Part shown: positions 10,479-19,440 of the stretch, piece after piece
Layout of the letters: each line of letters begins with the position of its first letter
Numbering within the stretch: the first letter of the stretch is position 1
Source of the DNA: Holophagales bacterium
GTDB taxonomy: Bacteria > Acidobacteriota > Thermoanaerobaculia > UBA5066
Direction: 5' to 3'
Assembly (NCBI GenBank): GCA_016716705.1
Contig: JADJVF010000019.1
Location: 1-64,000, forward strand
Length of the DNA: 64,000 bases
Made by a program: the position numbers and the translations under genes
Notes under the pieces: model-generated
Told to the model about the DNA's origin: nothing
Seen by the model: the letters and a program-made list of their open reading frames with translations, nothing else
Databases searched by the model: none

Positions 10479-11927
10479 ATGACTCACGCCCTCTCCGGCC
10501 TCGAGCCGCAGCTGCTCTGGGACCACTTCGCCGCCCTCGCCGCGATCCCCCGCGGCTCCAAGAACGAAGCCGCCGCCACGGCCCACGTCGTCGCCGTCGC
10601 CGCCCGCCTCGGGCTCCCCGCCAAGGTCGACTCCGTCGGGAACGTCCTCATCACCAAGCCCGGGACGAAGGGGCTCGAGACGAAGCCTCCCGTCCTCCTC
10701 CAGGGGCACCTCGACATGGTGTGCGAGAAGAACTCGGGCACCGTGCACGACTTCACGAAGGACCCGATCCGCCTCGTGGTGGCCGGGGACGAGGTGAAGG
10801 CCGACGGCACGACGCTCGGCGCCGACAACGGCATCGGCTGCGCCGCGGCGCTCGCGCTCCTCGAGTCGAAGGACCTCGCCCACCCGCCGCTCGAGTGCCT
10901 CTTCACGATCGACGAGGAGACCGGGCTGACGGGGGCGAACGCCCTCACGTCCGACTTCCTGTCCGCCACCCGGATGCTCAACCTCGACACCGAGGAAGAG
11001 GGCGCCATCTACGTCGGCTGCGCCGGCGGCCTCGACACGATGGCCGCGACGAAGATCGCCCGCGTCGCGCCGGCGGCCGGGGCCTCCCCGTACCGCATCT
11101 CCGTCACGGGCCTGCGCGGCGGCCACTCGGGTTGCGACATCCACGAGGGACGCGTGAACGCCCTCAAGGTCCTCGCCCGCGCCGTCTCCGAGGCCGAGGC
11201 GTTCGGATTCGCCCCGGCGACGCTCGACGGCGGCAGCAAGCGCAACGCCATCGCCCGCGAGGGCTTCGCGTCGGGATGGGCCGACGCGCTCCGCGAGACG
11301 GAGCTCAAGGCCGCCCTCGCCAGGCTCGAGGCCGACGTCCGCTCCGAGTCGGGCCGCTTCGACAACCCCGTTCACATCGGGATCGAGCGCGTCGACGCCG
11401 CCCCGAATCCCCTGGCGGCGGGCGACGCGAAGCGGATCGTCGGGTTCCTCCACGCGGCGCCGCACGGCGTCCTCGGCTGGTCGCCCGACATCCCGGGCCT
11501 CGTCCAGACCTCCACGAACCTCGCCATCGTCGAGACGAAGGACGACGAGGTCTCGTTCGCCACGAGCCAGCGCAGCTCCGTGGACTCCGCCAAGAAGGAC
11601 GCCGGGCGCCAGATGGCGACGGCGATGATGCTCGCCGGCCTCGACGTGAAGCAGGGCGACGGCTACCCGGGCTGGAAGCCGAACGTCTCCTCGCCGATCC
11701 TCGGCGTCGCCAAGGGCGTCCACGCGGAGGTCTTCGGCCACGAGCCGGAGGTGAAGGCGATCCACGCCGGCCTCGAGTGCGGAATCATCGGCGAGAAGTT
11801 CCCCGGCATGGACACCATCTCCTTCGGCCCGACGATCCGGAACGCCCACTCGCCCGACGAGTGCGTCAGCATCCCGTCGGTCCAGAACTTCTGGAAGTAC
11901 CTCACCGTCCTCCTCCCGAAGATGTAG
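10479..11927 (+). CDS. pepD: Aminoacyl-histidine dipeptidase (peptidase M20C)
   Basis: A cytosolic zinc dipeptidase of the PepD/beta-Ala-His dipeptidase family that hydrolyses Xaa-His and related dipeptides. 482 residues, the usual size. Metal-binding and catalytic motifs are visible in order: GHLDMV (His/Asp), GADNGIG (bridging Asp), IDEETGLTGA (catalytic and metal Glu), LNLDTEEEG and, near the end, CGIIGEKFPGMD and NAHSPDE (His ligand). The lid/dimerisation domain includes TGLRGGHSGCDIHEGR. A good Shine-Dalgarno (GAAGGAGA, 8 nt before ATG) sets the start. It is 65 nt downstream of gltD on the same strand but has its own AT-richer stretch (GATATCAT), so cotranscription is uncertain. Confidence 0.93.
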   Translation: MTHALSGLEPQLLWDHFAALAAIPRGSKNEAAATAHVVAVAARLGLPAKVDSVGNVLITKPGTKGLETKPPVLLQGHLDMVCEKNSGTVHDFTKDPIRLVVAGDEVKADGTTLGADNGIGCAAALALLESKDLAHPPLECLFTIDEETGLTGANALTSDFLSATRMLNLDTEEEGAIYVGCAGGLDTMAATKIARVAPAAGASPYRISVTGLRGGHSGCDIHEGRVNALKVLARAVSEAEAFGFAPATLDGGSKRNAIAREGFASGWADALRETELKAALARLEADVRSESGRFDNPVHIGIERVDAAPNPLAAGDAKRIVGFLHAAPHGVLGWSPDIPGLVQTSTNLAIVETKDDEVSFATSQRSSVDSAKKDAGRQMATAMMLAGLDVKQGDGYPGWKPNVSSPILGVAKGVHAEVFGHEPEVKAIHAGLECGIIGEKFPGMDTISFGPTIRNAHSPDECVSIPSVQNFWKYLTVLLPKM

Positions 11928-11969
11928 GCCCGGGAAGGGGTCGGGGGGGGGCGGGTCCGGGGAACGGGG

Positions 11970-11975
11970 TAACGT
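11970..11975 (+). promoter_or_regulatory. -10-like TAACGT before membrane HELGH gene
   Basis: TAACGT ends 6 nt before the ATG at 11982 and no Shine-Dalgarno is present. It matches the leaderless pattern of the window. Confidence 0.35.
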
Positions 11976-11981
11976 TCGCGG

Positions 11982-13075
11982 ATGCCCCGCCCCCTCGGTC
12001 GCGACCGGATCGAACCGACCTCTGACGAAACGATCGTCCTACTCTCGCTCCACCCGAAGCCGTGGGTGGGGCGGGAGGAGGTCTCTTCCCGTGCGCCCGT
12101 CCTTCCGGGGACGGCCGTGCGGTGGGACGGCGAGCTGTACGAGGTCCTGAGCGTAGAGCCGCGGCCGGGAGGTGGTTGGCGTCACGTCCTGGCATCGTGG
12201 GACGACCGGTTCCTCGTCCGGACGCTCGTGGAGTACGGAGGCGCGGGGACAGCGGCCCGCGGCGAAGTGCCTACTGCGGCGTCCGCGGTCCGCCAGGTCC
12301 CCGGTTCCGGGGCCCCGCGGTCGCGCCGCCGACCCGCGCAGCCGCTTCGCCGGCGCCCGGCAGCGTCTCCGCGGCGTGGCGCGCCCTCGCGCCGGGCGTC
12401 CGGGCGCTCCTGGTGGCCTTCGTGCCGTCGGTCCTCCTCGGCTGGTTCTTCCCGTTTCGCGTCATGGGCGAGGGAATCTCCTTTCTCGTCCACGAGCTGG
12501 GGCACACGCTCGTCGCCTGGTTCTTCGGCTGCTCGGCGATGCCGGCGATCGTCATGACGATCGTCTTCGCCCAGAGCCGGGTCTTCGCGGCCCTCGTCTG
12601 GGGCGCGCTCGTCTTCTTCGCGGTGAAGTACCGCCACGCGCCCCGCTGGAACATCGGCCTCGCCGCCCTCGCCCTCGCCTACCCGCTCGTCGCCTTCACG
12701 CCGGCGCACCTCACGGCGTTCGACCTCGGCGGCCACCTCGCCGAGGTCGCCTTCGCGGCGTGGGCTTTCCGGCGCGCCGTCCGGGGCGAGCGCCCCGAGT
12801 GGGAGCTGCCCGTCTGGGCCTTCTTCGCCTTCTACCTCGTCGTGCGGAACGTGAAGCTCTTCGGCGGCGTCGTCCTGAGCGCCGCGGCGCGGACCGACTA
12901 CCAGACCATCGCCATCACCGGGCAGAACGACATGGTGAAGGTGGCCGCGACGACCGGCCTCTCGCTGACGACGATCGCCGCGTTCACCGCGCTCGTCTTC
13001 CTCGTCGTGCCGCTCGGAGCGCTCTTCCTGGCGCTGCGTGCCCCGGCCGGTCTCCCGCGGCCGTCCGTACAATAG
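11982..13075 (+). CDS. Membrane protein with HELGH metalloprotease-like motif (one frameshift)
   Basis: The first 100 or so residues are soluble and look like a small beta domain (AVRWDGELYEVLSVE, HVLASWDDRFLVRTLVEY). After a linker come about six to seven hydrophobic helices. The first transmembrane segment contains FLVHELGHTLVAWFFG, an HExxH zinc motif inside the membrane region, and a later helix carries FDLGGHLAEVAFA, a possible third ligand. This resembles site-2 or M50-like membrane metallopeptidases, but the family is not certain. The soluble and membrane parts are in different frames; one missing base near 12318 (G/C-rich) joins them into about 364 residues. It is convergent with the DUF4230-like gene. 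It might be two genes, but the N-terminal part alone has no plausible stop. A substrate cannot be proposed. Confidence 0.65.
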
Positions 13076-13112
13076 AAAATCAAGACCTGACCCCATCGGG
13101 GTGACCCCGGGC

Positions 13113-13859
13113 TCAGCCGCGGGGCGGCAGGACCGGCCTCATCGCCTCCGGCTCTCCCCGGAAGCGGACGACGACCCTCACGTCCTCCGGCACTCCGTAG
13201 GCGCGGAGGAGCCAGGACCTCACGAACTCCTCCGCCTGCCGGCGCGCGGTCTCGCGAACGAGGGGGACGTTCTGGCGCGCGCGCTGCCGGAACATCGCGG
13301 TGAGGGAGGCGCGCAGCTCTTCCACGACACGATCCTCGTCCCGCAGGATCGAGCTCTCCGCCTTCACGAACGTCAGCTTCGAGACGTCGACGGCCGGCGC
13401 GTTCCACGCGAGCGCGGGAGCCAGGACGGTCACCGTCCGGTCCGTCAGGTCGAAGTCCCACGGCCCGTCGAGGTCGAGGACGTAGGTGAACGTGACCGGC
13501 GCCCGGGCCGAGACGACGACGTCGGGGAGCGGGACCCCGAAGAACTGCATCGCGTCGCGGCGCTCGACGACCTCCACCTGCGACAGCTCGGCCACCTGCA
13601 GGCGGTTCGTCCCGCGGATCTCGGTCGCGGTGCTCGCGAACGTCGTCGTGATGCTCCGCGAGCGGATGGCGGCGGCGAGCTTCGCAAGGCCTTCGGAGAC
13701 CGCGGCCGACGTCTCGCGGATCGTTCGCGGGATGGCCCCCGCCATCTCGCCGGGGAGCCGCGCGAGCCGCCCCACGAGGATCGACGCCGCGACGAGGATC
13801 GCCAGGACGAGCGCCCCGAAGGCGAAGAGAGCGGGGGAGGGGCGGCGGGGCCGGTCCAT
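13113..13859 (-). CDS. DUF4230-like membrane-anchored protein
   Basis: 248 residues: a short basic N-terminus, one transmembrane helix (about residues 8-28, FAFGALVLAILVAASILVG), then an extracytoplasmic alpha/beta region. The segment after the helix (SRSITTTFASTATEI, then LQVAELSQVEVVERRD) resembles DUF4230 proteins, whose function is not known. The end has a long amphipathic helix (EELRASLTAMFRQRARQNVP) and a beta-rich tail. I chose the ATG at 13859 because the helix starts soon after it and a TAGGCT hexamer lies 10 nt upstream. The gene is divergent from mutL with only 49 nt between the start codons. The family call rests on overall pattern and is moderate. Confidence 0.65.
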   Translation of the reverse strand: MDRPRRPSPALFAFGALVLAILVAASILVGRLARLPGEMAGAIPRTIRETSAAVSEGLAKLAAAIRSRSITTTFASTATEIRGTNRLQVAELSQVEVVERRDAMQFFGVPLPDVVVSARAPVTFTYVLDLDGPWDFDLTDRTVTVLAPALAWNAPAVDVSKLTFVKAESSILRDEDRVVEELRASLTAMFRQRARQNVPLVRETARRQAEEFVRSWLLRAYGVPEDVRVVVRFRGEPEAMRPVLPPRG

Positions 13860-13869
13860 GACGTCCGCC

Positions 13870-13875
13870 AGCCTA
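13870..13875 (-). promoter_or_regulatory. -10-like TAGGCT before DUF4230-like gene
   Basis: On the minus strand TAGGCT ends 10 nt before the ATG at 13859. It is back to back with the mutL hexamer 20 nt away, so the two promoters share a very short divergent region. Confidence 0.35.
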
Positions 13876-13894
13876 TCCGATTCCCGCCCCCTGC

Positions 13895-13900
13895 TACTCT
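13895..13900 (+). promoter_or_regulatory. -10-like TACTCT before mutL
   Basis: TACTCT ends 8 nt before the mutL GTG at 13909 with no Shine-Dalgarno. It supports the GTG start and a leaderless mRNA. Confidence 0.35.
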
Positions 13901-13908
13901 CCCGCGGC

Positions 13909-15731
13909 GTGGCGCGGATCGCGGTTCTCCCGGACGTCCTGGTCGACCAGATCGCCGCGGGCGAGGTGGTCGAGCGGCCGGCGTCGGTCGTCAAGGAGCT
14001 CGTCGAGAACGCGCTCGACGCCGGAGCGGCCCGCGTCGACGTGCAGATCGAGGGGGGCGGGATCGCGCGCCTCTCGGTTTCCGACGACGGCAGCGGGATG
14101 GACCCCGAGGACGCGCGGATGGCGCTCGAGCGGCACGCGACGTCGAAAGTGCGGACGGCGGAGGATCTCGGGCGGATCGGCAGCCTCGGCTTCCGGGGCG
14201 AGGCGCTTCCGTCGATCGCGTCGGTCTCTCGCCTCGTCCTGACGACGTCGCCGGACGGGTCCGGCCTCGGGACCGAGGTCGTGGCGGACCGCGGGGCCGA
14301 GCCGGGAGTTCGTCCGGTGCGGCAGACGAAGGGGACGCGGGTCGTCGTGGAGGATCTCTTCGGGAATGTCCCGGCGCGACGGAAGTTCCTCAAGTCCCAG
14401 GACGCCGAGCAGCGGGCGATCGTGAAGATCCTGACGGCGCTCGCCCTGTCGCGGCCCGAGGTTGCGTTCACATTGCGCGCGGGGGAGCGGGAGCTGCTGG
14501 CGTTGCCGGCGGCGCCCTCGGCCCTCGACCGTTTCGTCGAGGTGATGGGACGCGGCTCGATTCCTGGTGCCCTGCCCGTGTCGTTCTCCCATGCCGGGAT
14601 GCGGCTGGACGGGGCCGTCTCGCCGCCGGAGACGACGTTCGCGTCGCGGACGTTCCAGTGGCTCTACGTGAACGGGCGCGCGGCGCGCGACGGTTCGGTG
14701 GCGCACGCGGCGCGCCTGGCGGCCGAGGAGGCGCTCCTCGGCGAGCGGAACCCGGCGTGGGTCCTCTTCGTGACGTGCCCGCCCGGGAAGGTCGACCCGA
14801 ACGTCCACCCTCAGAAGAGCGAGGTCCGCTTCCTCGAGCCTTCTTCGGTCCACTCGCTCGTCCACCGGGGGCTGCGCGAGGCGCTGACGGAGGGGAAGTC
14901 GGCGACGGCGCTGCCGGCGTCGGTCCTGTCGGAGCCGTTCGCGCGCCCTGCGAGCTGGGGCGACGCCCCCCCGCCGCGACGGCGCTCGCCGAGACGCTCG
15001 GCCTGTGGGATGTCGCGGGAGGTGTCGGGGGTGCCGGGGCCCCGGGCGCCTCGTCCACGCCCCTCGCCGCCCATTCGACCCACGCCGCGTGGGAGGCCGC
15101 TCCGGCCGCGGCGGCCGTCGCCTCGCCGGCCGGGCAGCTCCGGCTGCTGGGCCAGTACCGCGAGTCGTACCTCGTGGCCGAAGGGGCCGAGGGGCTCGTC
15201 CTCGTCGACCAGCACGTCGCGCACGAAAGGGTCCGTTTCGAGCGGATCCGCGACCGGCTGGAGGGGCAGGGGCTCGCCTCGCAGGCGCTCCTGACGCCGG
15301 TGACGTTCGAGGCCGCGCCCGAGGAGGCCGACGCCCTCTCGCGCGCCGACGCGGTTCTCTCCTCGGCGGGCTTCTCGGTGTCGGAGCTTTCGGGACGGCT
15401 CTTCGTCGTCTCGGCCGCTCCGGCCGACTGCGCGGCGGAGAAGGTGGTCCCCGTCCTGCGCGACCTCCTCGGCCGGCTTTCCGAAACGGCCGAGACGGGC
15501 GGAGGCCGGGACGCGGGGAGCGTGTCGAAGATGAAGGACGCCCTCGCCGCCTCGCTCGCCTGCCGAGGGGCGATCACCGTGAACCGGCGCCTCTCCCCCG
15601 AAGAGGCCGCCCGCCTCCTGACGGACCTCTCCACCTGCCGCGACCCGTGGACCTGTCCCCACGGGCGCCCGATCCTCCTCACCCTCGCGCACGCCGAGGT
15701 GCTCAAGCGCTTCGGAAGGAGCTCCGGATGA
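13909..15731 (+). CDS. mutL: DNA mismatch repair protein MutL (one frameshift at a C run)
   Basis: A GHKL-type ATPase that couples MutS mismatch recognition to strand incision. N-terminal ATPase motifs are plain: QIAAGEVVERP, KELVENALDAGA, DDGSGM, TSKV and GFRGEALPSI, then the transducer domain (YVNGRAARD, VHPQKSEVRF). The C-terminal dimerisation/endonuclease domain has DQHVAHERVRFE, which fits the metal-dependent nicking motif DQHA(X)2E(X)4E with one substitution, plus ACRGAITVNR and CPHGRP. This MutL is therefore probably itself an endonuclease, as in bacteria lacking MutH. The frame breaks in the linker at about 14966-14972, where seven C are present and eight restore the frame; corrected length is about 607 residues. 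The GTG start follows the TACTCT hexamer. The next gene overlaps the stop by 4 nt. Confidence 0.92.
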
Positions 15732-16648
15732 CCTCGGGCCGCGACCTTTTCGCTCCGAAGCTGGGCCTCACGCTGCCGCTCTGCGGCTTCCACTTCATCT
15801 TCTTCTTCCTCTACGTCACCGATCCGAAGAAGGTGGCGGGGCTCTTCGGCTTCTGGCCGCAGCAGGCGCTGACGCAGCCGTGGGGCTTCGTGACGTTCCA
15901 GTTCCTCCACTCGGGGCCGATGTCGCTCTTCTTCGGCGCCTTCGCGCTCTACATCCTCGGAAGCGCCCTGGAAGCGGAGTGGGGGACGACGGAGTACACC
16001 GTCTTCTGGCTGGTCGCGACGCTCGGCGGGTCGCTCTCGGCCTGGGCGCTCGGGACGCCGCTCGTGAGCGACCCGTTCGTCGTGCCGATCTCCATGCTCT
16101 TCGCCTACGCATTCCTCTTTCCCGACACGCAGTTCCTCGTCTTCTTCGTCATACCGGTGAAGGTGAAGTGGATCGCCTTCTTCAGCGCCGGCGTCCTCGG
16201 GCTGGCCTTCTTCCGCGATCTCTTCTCGTTCGGCGCGGGGCCGGCGTTCGTGAGGGTCCTGGGCGCCGGGGCGGGCTTCCTCTACTTCTGGGTCCGCCAC
16301 CACGGCCGCTTCAAGGCGCGAAAGGCGGCGCGAGAGGCGATCGTCGCGGTGAAGACGGCCGGGGCCGTACGCCAGGACGAGGAGCTCGAGAAGCGGAACC
16401 GCGAGCTGTTCCCTCGCGTCGAGTCGTTGCGGACCTCCGAGCGGACGGGCGAGGCGCCGGCCGGCGCGGAAGGGCTCCGGAGCGAGCTGACACGCCTCGT
16501 CGTCCCCGGGGTGAACATCTGCAAGCCGGTCGACTTCAAGGGGGACAAGGACGGCATCTGCGTGAAGTGCGAGGGCTTCGCCGAGTGCTCGCTCCGCTAC
16601 CTCGCGGGGCAGCCCACCGAAATCGTCGTGAAGAGGCGCGACGAGTGA
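15728..16648 (+). CDS. Rhomboid-like integral membrane protein lacking the catalytic motif
   Basis: 306 residues, starting at an ATG that overlaps the mutL stop. The first 190 residues form about six transmembrane helices with the rhomboid/derlin-like pattern (FVTFQFLHSGPMSLFFGAFA, LGSALEAEWGTTEYTVFW). Where an active rhomboid has GxSG, this protein has VVPISMLFAYAF, and no partner histidine is evident, so it is probably a pseudoprotease. A charged linker follows, then a C-terminal cysteine set: CKPVDF, CVKCEGFAEC. The four cysteines may bind metal or redox partners. It is translationally coupled to mutL by position, but no functional link is known. Rhomboid-like pseudoproteases can act as chaperone or binding scaffolds; that role here is speculation. 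Confidence 0.7.
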   Translation: MTSGRDLFAPKLGLTLPLCGFHFIFFFLYVTDPKKVAGLFGFWPQQALTQPWGFVTFQFLHSGPMSLFFGAFALYILGSALEAEWGTTEYTVFWLVATLGGSLSAWALGTPLVSDPFVVPISMLFAYAFLFPDTQFLVFFVIPVKVKWIAFFSAGVLGLAFFRDLFSFGAGPAFVRVLGAGAGFLYFWVRHHGRFKARKAAREAIVAVKTAGAVRQDEELEKRNRELFPRVESLRTSERTGEAPAGAEGLRSELTRLVVPGVNICKPVDFKGDKDGICVKCEGFAECSLRYLAGQPTEIVVKRRDE

Positions 16649-16658
16649 CCGTGCCGGG

Positions 16659-16664
16659 TAAACT
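16659..16664 (+). promoter_or_regulatory. -10-like TAAACT before small exported protein
   Basis: TAAACT ends 9 nt before the ATG at 16674 with no Shine-Dalgarno. Leaderless pattern. Confidence 0.4.
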
Positions 16665-16673
16665 CCCGCCCCG

Positions 16674-17204
16674 ATGACCTCCCTCCTCACGTTCCTCGCC
16701 CTTTTCTGGCTCGCCGAACCTTCCCCGGTCAAGGGCGTCCCTCCGCCTCCCGGCGGAACCTTCGAGACCGAGATCACGAAAGTCGTCTCCGACCGGGCCA
16801 GCATAGAGATGCAGGGTCTCCTCGCCGAGCTGGAGAGGATGTCGCAACCGGCCGAGACGAAGGCCGAGATCAAACGCCGCCTCGCCGGTCTGAAGGTTGC
16901 CGTCTACACCTCGCCGAAGAGCTGGGACGAGACGGTGGCGTTCTACGAGGGGCCGGCGATGAAAGTCGTCTTTCTCAAGGGAGAGAGAGACATCCTCGCC
17001 GACCTGCAGGACTACGCCCGATCCGCCGGGATCGCCGTCGACCCCGCGGTCGAGAAGGCGTGGACGGGGAAGTCCGGCCGGACGGCCCGGTGGACGAAGG
17101 ACGACGAGACGCTGCAGATCGTCGTCGAAGACCACCTCATCGACCCTCGCGACGGCAAGGTGACGCCGAAGACGGTCGTTCTCGTGACGAAGCTCGGCTC
17201 GTAG
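16674..17204 (+). CDS. Small exported protein of unknown function
   Basis: 176 residues, not recognised as a named family. The N-terminus (MTSLLTFLALFWLAEPSP) is a short hydrophobic segment that could be a signal peptide without the usual basic start. The body is alpha/beta with many charged residues: a helix around residues 45-65 (LLAELERMSQPAETKAEI), then strands (KVAVYTSPKSWDETVAFYEG, MKVVFLKGER). The last third has alternating strands (ARWTKDDETLQIVVEDHLI, TPKTVVLVTKL). Codon use matches the neighbours. It is convergent with the next gene across a strong hairpin. Function unknown. Confidence 0.6.
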   Translation: MTSLLTFLALFWLAEPSPVKGVPPPPGGTFETEITKVVSDRASIEMQGLLAELERMSQPAETKAEIKRRLAGLKVAVYTSPKSWDETVAFYEGPAMKVVFLKGERDILADLQDYARSAGIAVDPAVEKAWTGKSGRTARWTKDDETLQIVVEDHLIDPRDGKVTPKTVVLVTKLGS

Positions 17205-17244
17205 CGACCTCCGCGGCGAGCCCGTCGGGCGGAGGCCAGAAGCA

Positions 17245-17270
17245 AAGGGAGGGGCCGAGGCCCCTCCCTT
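17245..17270. terminator. Bidirectional hairpin terminator
   Basis: A 12-bp perfect stem (AAGGGAGGGGCC paired with GGCCCCTCCCTT, 2-nt nominal loop) sits between two convergent genes. The T-rich side is weak (CTTGCTGC on the plus strand, TTTGCT on the minus), but position and stem strength fit a terminator serving both genes. Confidence 0.7.
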
Positions 17271-17299
17271 CTTGCTGCTCGCTTCGGAGAGCCCGGGCT

Positions 17300-17896
17300 T
17301 TACGCCTTGAGGACCTCGGACGCCGCGGCTTCGTTCGCGGCTTCCTCGCGCCGCTTCTTGTCCTGGAAGTACGCGAAGACCTGCCAGCCGCCGAAGGCGA
17401 CGAGGAGGCCGGGCCACCAGTCGAGGAGGAAGGACAGGTCGATCGTGAAGATCCGGTCGGCGAGGAAGAAGAGGCCGATGAGGATGAGGAAGATGCCGAA
17501 GGTCAGGCCGCCGTCCGCCTTGAACGGCTTCTCCTCGCCGAAGAAGCCCGGCTCGGGCATTCCCGTGGCGTTGATGGCTCGCGCCTGCCGGACGGCGTCG
17601 ATGAGGACGAAGACCCACCAGAACGGGATGAGCATCCCGAACGGCCCGTTGTGGGCGCGGTCCGTGATCGCGATGAGGAGGACGAGGATCGCGAAGAAGA
17701 CGATGCCGCGCTTGTAGAGGCCGAGGTAGACGTGGCCGAGCCCCGGGAAGGCCGACAGGAGCCCTGCGGCCGCCGGGTTCTTGCCGGGCGGCGTCGCGGG
17801 GCGCATTGGCACCGCAGGAGGGGCCGGCACGTAGGCGATTGGCGGGGCCGCGGTGGCAGTCGGAGGGGGCGGAGGGAGGCTGGCGTTTTCGTTCAT
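17300..17896 (-). CDS. Small multi-spanning membrane protein (TM2/LiaF-like N-terminal pattern)
   Basis: 198 residues. The first 40 are a Pro/Ala-rich cytoplasmic tail. A glycine-rich segment follows (PAAAGLLSAFPGLGHVYLGL), which resembles TM2-type membrane domains, then two helices (about residues 65-105) and, after a loop, two more (about 130-175, GIFLILIGLFFLADRIF and LLDWWPGLLVAFGGWQVF) of the kind found in LiaI/LiaF-like or DUF5668 proteins. The C-terminus is charged. The ATG at 17896 has a good Shine-Dalgarno (AGAAGGTG, about 6 nt spacing) and is preferred over the in-frame GTG at 17905. It lies 22 nt downstream of the anti-sigma gene, so it is probably the third gene of the sigma operon and perhaps a target or partner in an envelope-stress response. 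Confidence 0.65.
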   Translation of the reverse strand: MNENASLPPPPPTATAAPPIAYVPAPPAVPMRPATPPGKNPAAAGLLSAFPGLGHVYLGLYKRGIVFFAILVLLIAITDRAHNGPFGMLIPFWWVFVLIDAVRQARAINATGMPEPGFFGEEKPFKADGGLTFGIFLILIGLFFLADRIFTIDLSFLLDWWPGLLVAFGGWQVFAYFQDKKRREEAANEAAASEVLKA

Positions 17897-17917
17897 CGGC
17901 GTCACCTTCTGGGCTCT

Positions 17918-18718
17918 TCAGGCTCGCTGGGCTCTGTGGAGCGGGATGTCTTGTCCCGCTCGATCCAAGGAACGCAAACTGGAAGGGTCCGGTTCGCGAG
18001 GTGGCGCGGGCCGGGCCGGCTCGGCCTCGACCCGGCTTCCAAAGACGCGGCCGAGGAGGATCTCGGCCCACGCCGTCGTCTTCGCCTTGCCGACCGCGAG
18101 CGTCCGGTAGAGGCGGTAGTCGAGCTGCTCCGTCAGGGGTCTCTTGCGGTGGCTCGCGAGAACCGTGTCGAGCTTCTCGCCGGCCGCGTCCCTCGCTTCG
18201 GCGAGGGCCCGCTCGCCCGCGGCGGTCATGCCGCTGGCTCCGCTTCGGGCGGCCGAGAGGGGATCGACGCCGAGCACGGCCACGAGGGCGAGGCAGGCGG
18301 CGTAGGCGAGCGCGACCACGACCCGCCAGTCGCTTCGCCAGCGGCGGAAGCGGCTCGCTTCGGCCGGGGGTGCGTCGTGCCGGGGATGCCCTGCCGGGAG
18401 AGAGAGCAGGCGCCTCAGGAGGGCGGGAGGGGGCTCGGGCGAGGCGAGCGCGCCGGGAGAGAGGAGCGCCATCACCTCGCGCGCGGCGACGCGCGGCGGC
18501 TCGGACCTCGAGAGGCCGGCGAGCGAACCGGTCAGCGTGTCGGGTGGCCGGGGAACGGCCAGGGTGCCGAGGAGCCGGTCGTTCTCCTCGCACTCGGCGA
18601 GGAGAGGCCCGCAGGTCTCGCAGAACGACGCGTGGCTCGCGACCTCGGGGGGGACCGGAACGCCTCCGGAGAGAAGGGCCGTCTCGACCCGGTGGCAGGG
18701 GCCGGCGGAGGCGGTCAC
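17918..18718 (-). CDS. Putative membrane anti-sigma factor
   Basis: 266 residues, starting with a GTG that overlaps the ECF sigma stop (GTGA, 18715-18718). The N-terminal 90 residues hold a zinc-finger-like pattern (CHRVETALL, then HASFCETC), the usual anti-sigma H-x3-C-x2-C signature. A long cytoplasmic helical stretch follows, then one transmembrane helix (about residues 150-170, [18 protein letters not shown]) and an extracytoplasmic region with Ala-rich helices. Gene order and overlap with an ECF sigma factor strongly support an anti-sigma role: it would hold the sigma factor at the membrane until a signal releases it. The signal is not evident. The C-terminal Pro/Arg-rich end is low complexity. 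Confidence 0.75.
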   Translation of the reverse strand: MTASAGPCHRVETALLSGGVPVPPEVASHASFCETCGPLLAECEENDRLLGTLAVPRPPDTLTGSLAGLSRSEPPRVAAREVMALLSPGALASPEPPPALLRRLLSLPAGHPRHDAPPAEASRFRRWRSDWRVVVALAYAACLALVAVLGVDPLSAARSGASGMTAAGERALAEARDAAGEKLDTVLASHRKRPLTEQLDYRLYRTLAVGKAKTTAWAEILLGRVFGSRVEAEPARPAPPREPDPSSLRSLDRAGQDIPLHRAQRA

Positions 18719-19344
18719 GCGCCCCCTCCGGGCTGAGGCGTGAGGGAGTTGAAGAGCGGACCTCGTGCCAGGGGCGCCGCGCCGATCCGCTCCCGGACGA
18801 TCCGCGCCAGCTCCACCCGGGCCCGGTTGAGCCGCGACTTGACGGTGCCGTCCGGGAGGCCGAGGAGGTCGGCGATCTCTCGGTAGTCGAGGCCGTCGAG
18901 GTCGCGCATCTGGACCACCTCGGCGAGCTCGTCGGGGAGCTGGGCGAGGGCGTCGAGGAGGAAGCGGAGCCTCTCGCGGCGGACGGCGTCCGCCGACGGG
19001 TCGTCCGAGCCGGGGAGGAGGGTCACGAGGGCGTCGTCGCTGACGAAGCGGAAGCCCTTCTCCCGGCGGCGTTTCCGGTAGTGGTCGATGGACAGGTTGC
19101 GGGAGAGCGTGGCGATCCAGGCGAGGAGGGAGGCCTCCGTCGGCTCGTACCGGTCGAGGTTCTCCCAGACCTTCAGGAAGCAGTCCTGGGTCAGCTCCTC
19201 GGCTTCGGCCCGGTCGTAGGTGCGGTGGTAGGCGATCCGGTAGACCTTGGCCGAATACCGCTCCACGAGCTCCCGCCACGCGGGATCGTCGCCGTTCAGG
19301 CAGCGCGCGACGAGCTCGGCGTCGGGATGGGCAGCGTTCGCCAT
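18715..19344 (-). CDS. ECF-family RNA polymerase sigma factor
   Basis: 209 residues from an ATG at 19344 with a strong Shine-Dalgarno (GAGGAG, 5-nt spacing). Region 2 covers about residues 8-80 ([54 protein letters not shown]). Region 4 covers about 130-185 ([39 protein letters not shown]), the HTH that reads the -35 element. Size and layout are standard for RpoE-like ECF factors. The downstream gene overlaps its stop and encodes a membrane anti-sigma factor. It is divergent from an exported-protein gene with a perfect TATAAT, which could be a target, but no ECF-type promoter was identified. Confidence 0.92.
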   Translation of the reverse strand: MANAAHPDAELVARCLNGDDPAWRELVERYSAKVYRIAYHRTYDRAEAEELTQDCFLKVWENLDRYEPTEASLLAWIATLSRNLSIDHYRKRRREKGFRFVSDDALVTLLPGSDDPSADAVRRERLRFLLDALAQLPDELAEVVQMRDLDGLDYREIADLLGLPDGTVKSRLNRARVELARIVRERIGAAPLARGPLFNSLTPQPGGGA

Positions 19345-19400
19345 GAGTCTCCTCGTCTGGTAGGAACGGATGAAAGGGGTGCGAGGTTCCGTCGCGAGTC

Positions 19401-19406
19401 TATAAT
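19401..19406 (+). promoter_or_regulatory. Consensus -10 TATAAT upstream of exported protein
   Basis: A perfect TATAAT in a 70% G+C background, in the divergent region between the sigma gene and the exported-protein gene. It is about 34 nt before the ATG at 19441 and upstream of the GAGGAGG Shine-Dalgarno. No consensus -35 is visible 16-18 nt upstream. Confidence 0.55.
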
Positions 19407-19440
19407 TGCAGTTCGTCGATTCTGTCGAGGAGGGGGTGGG

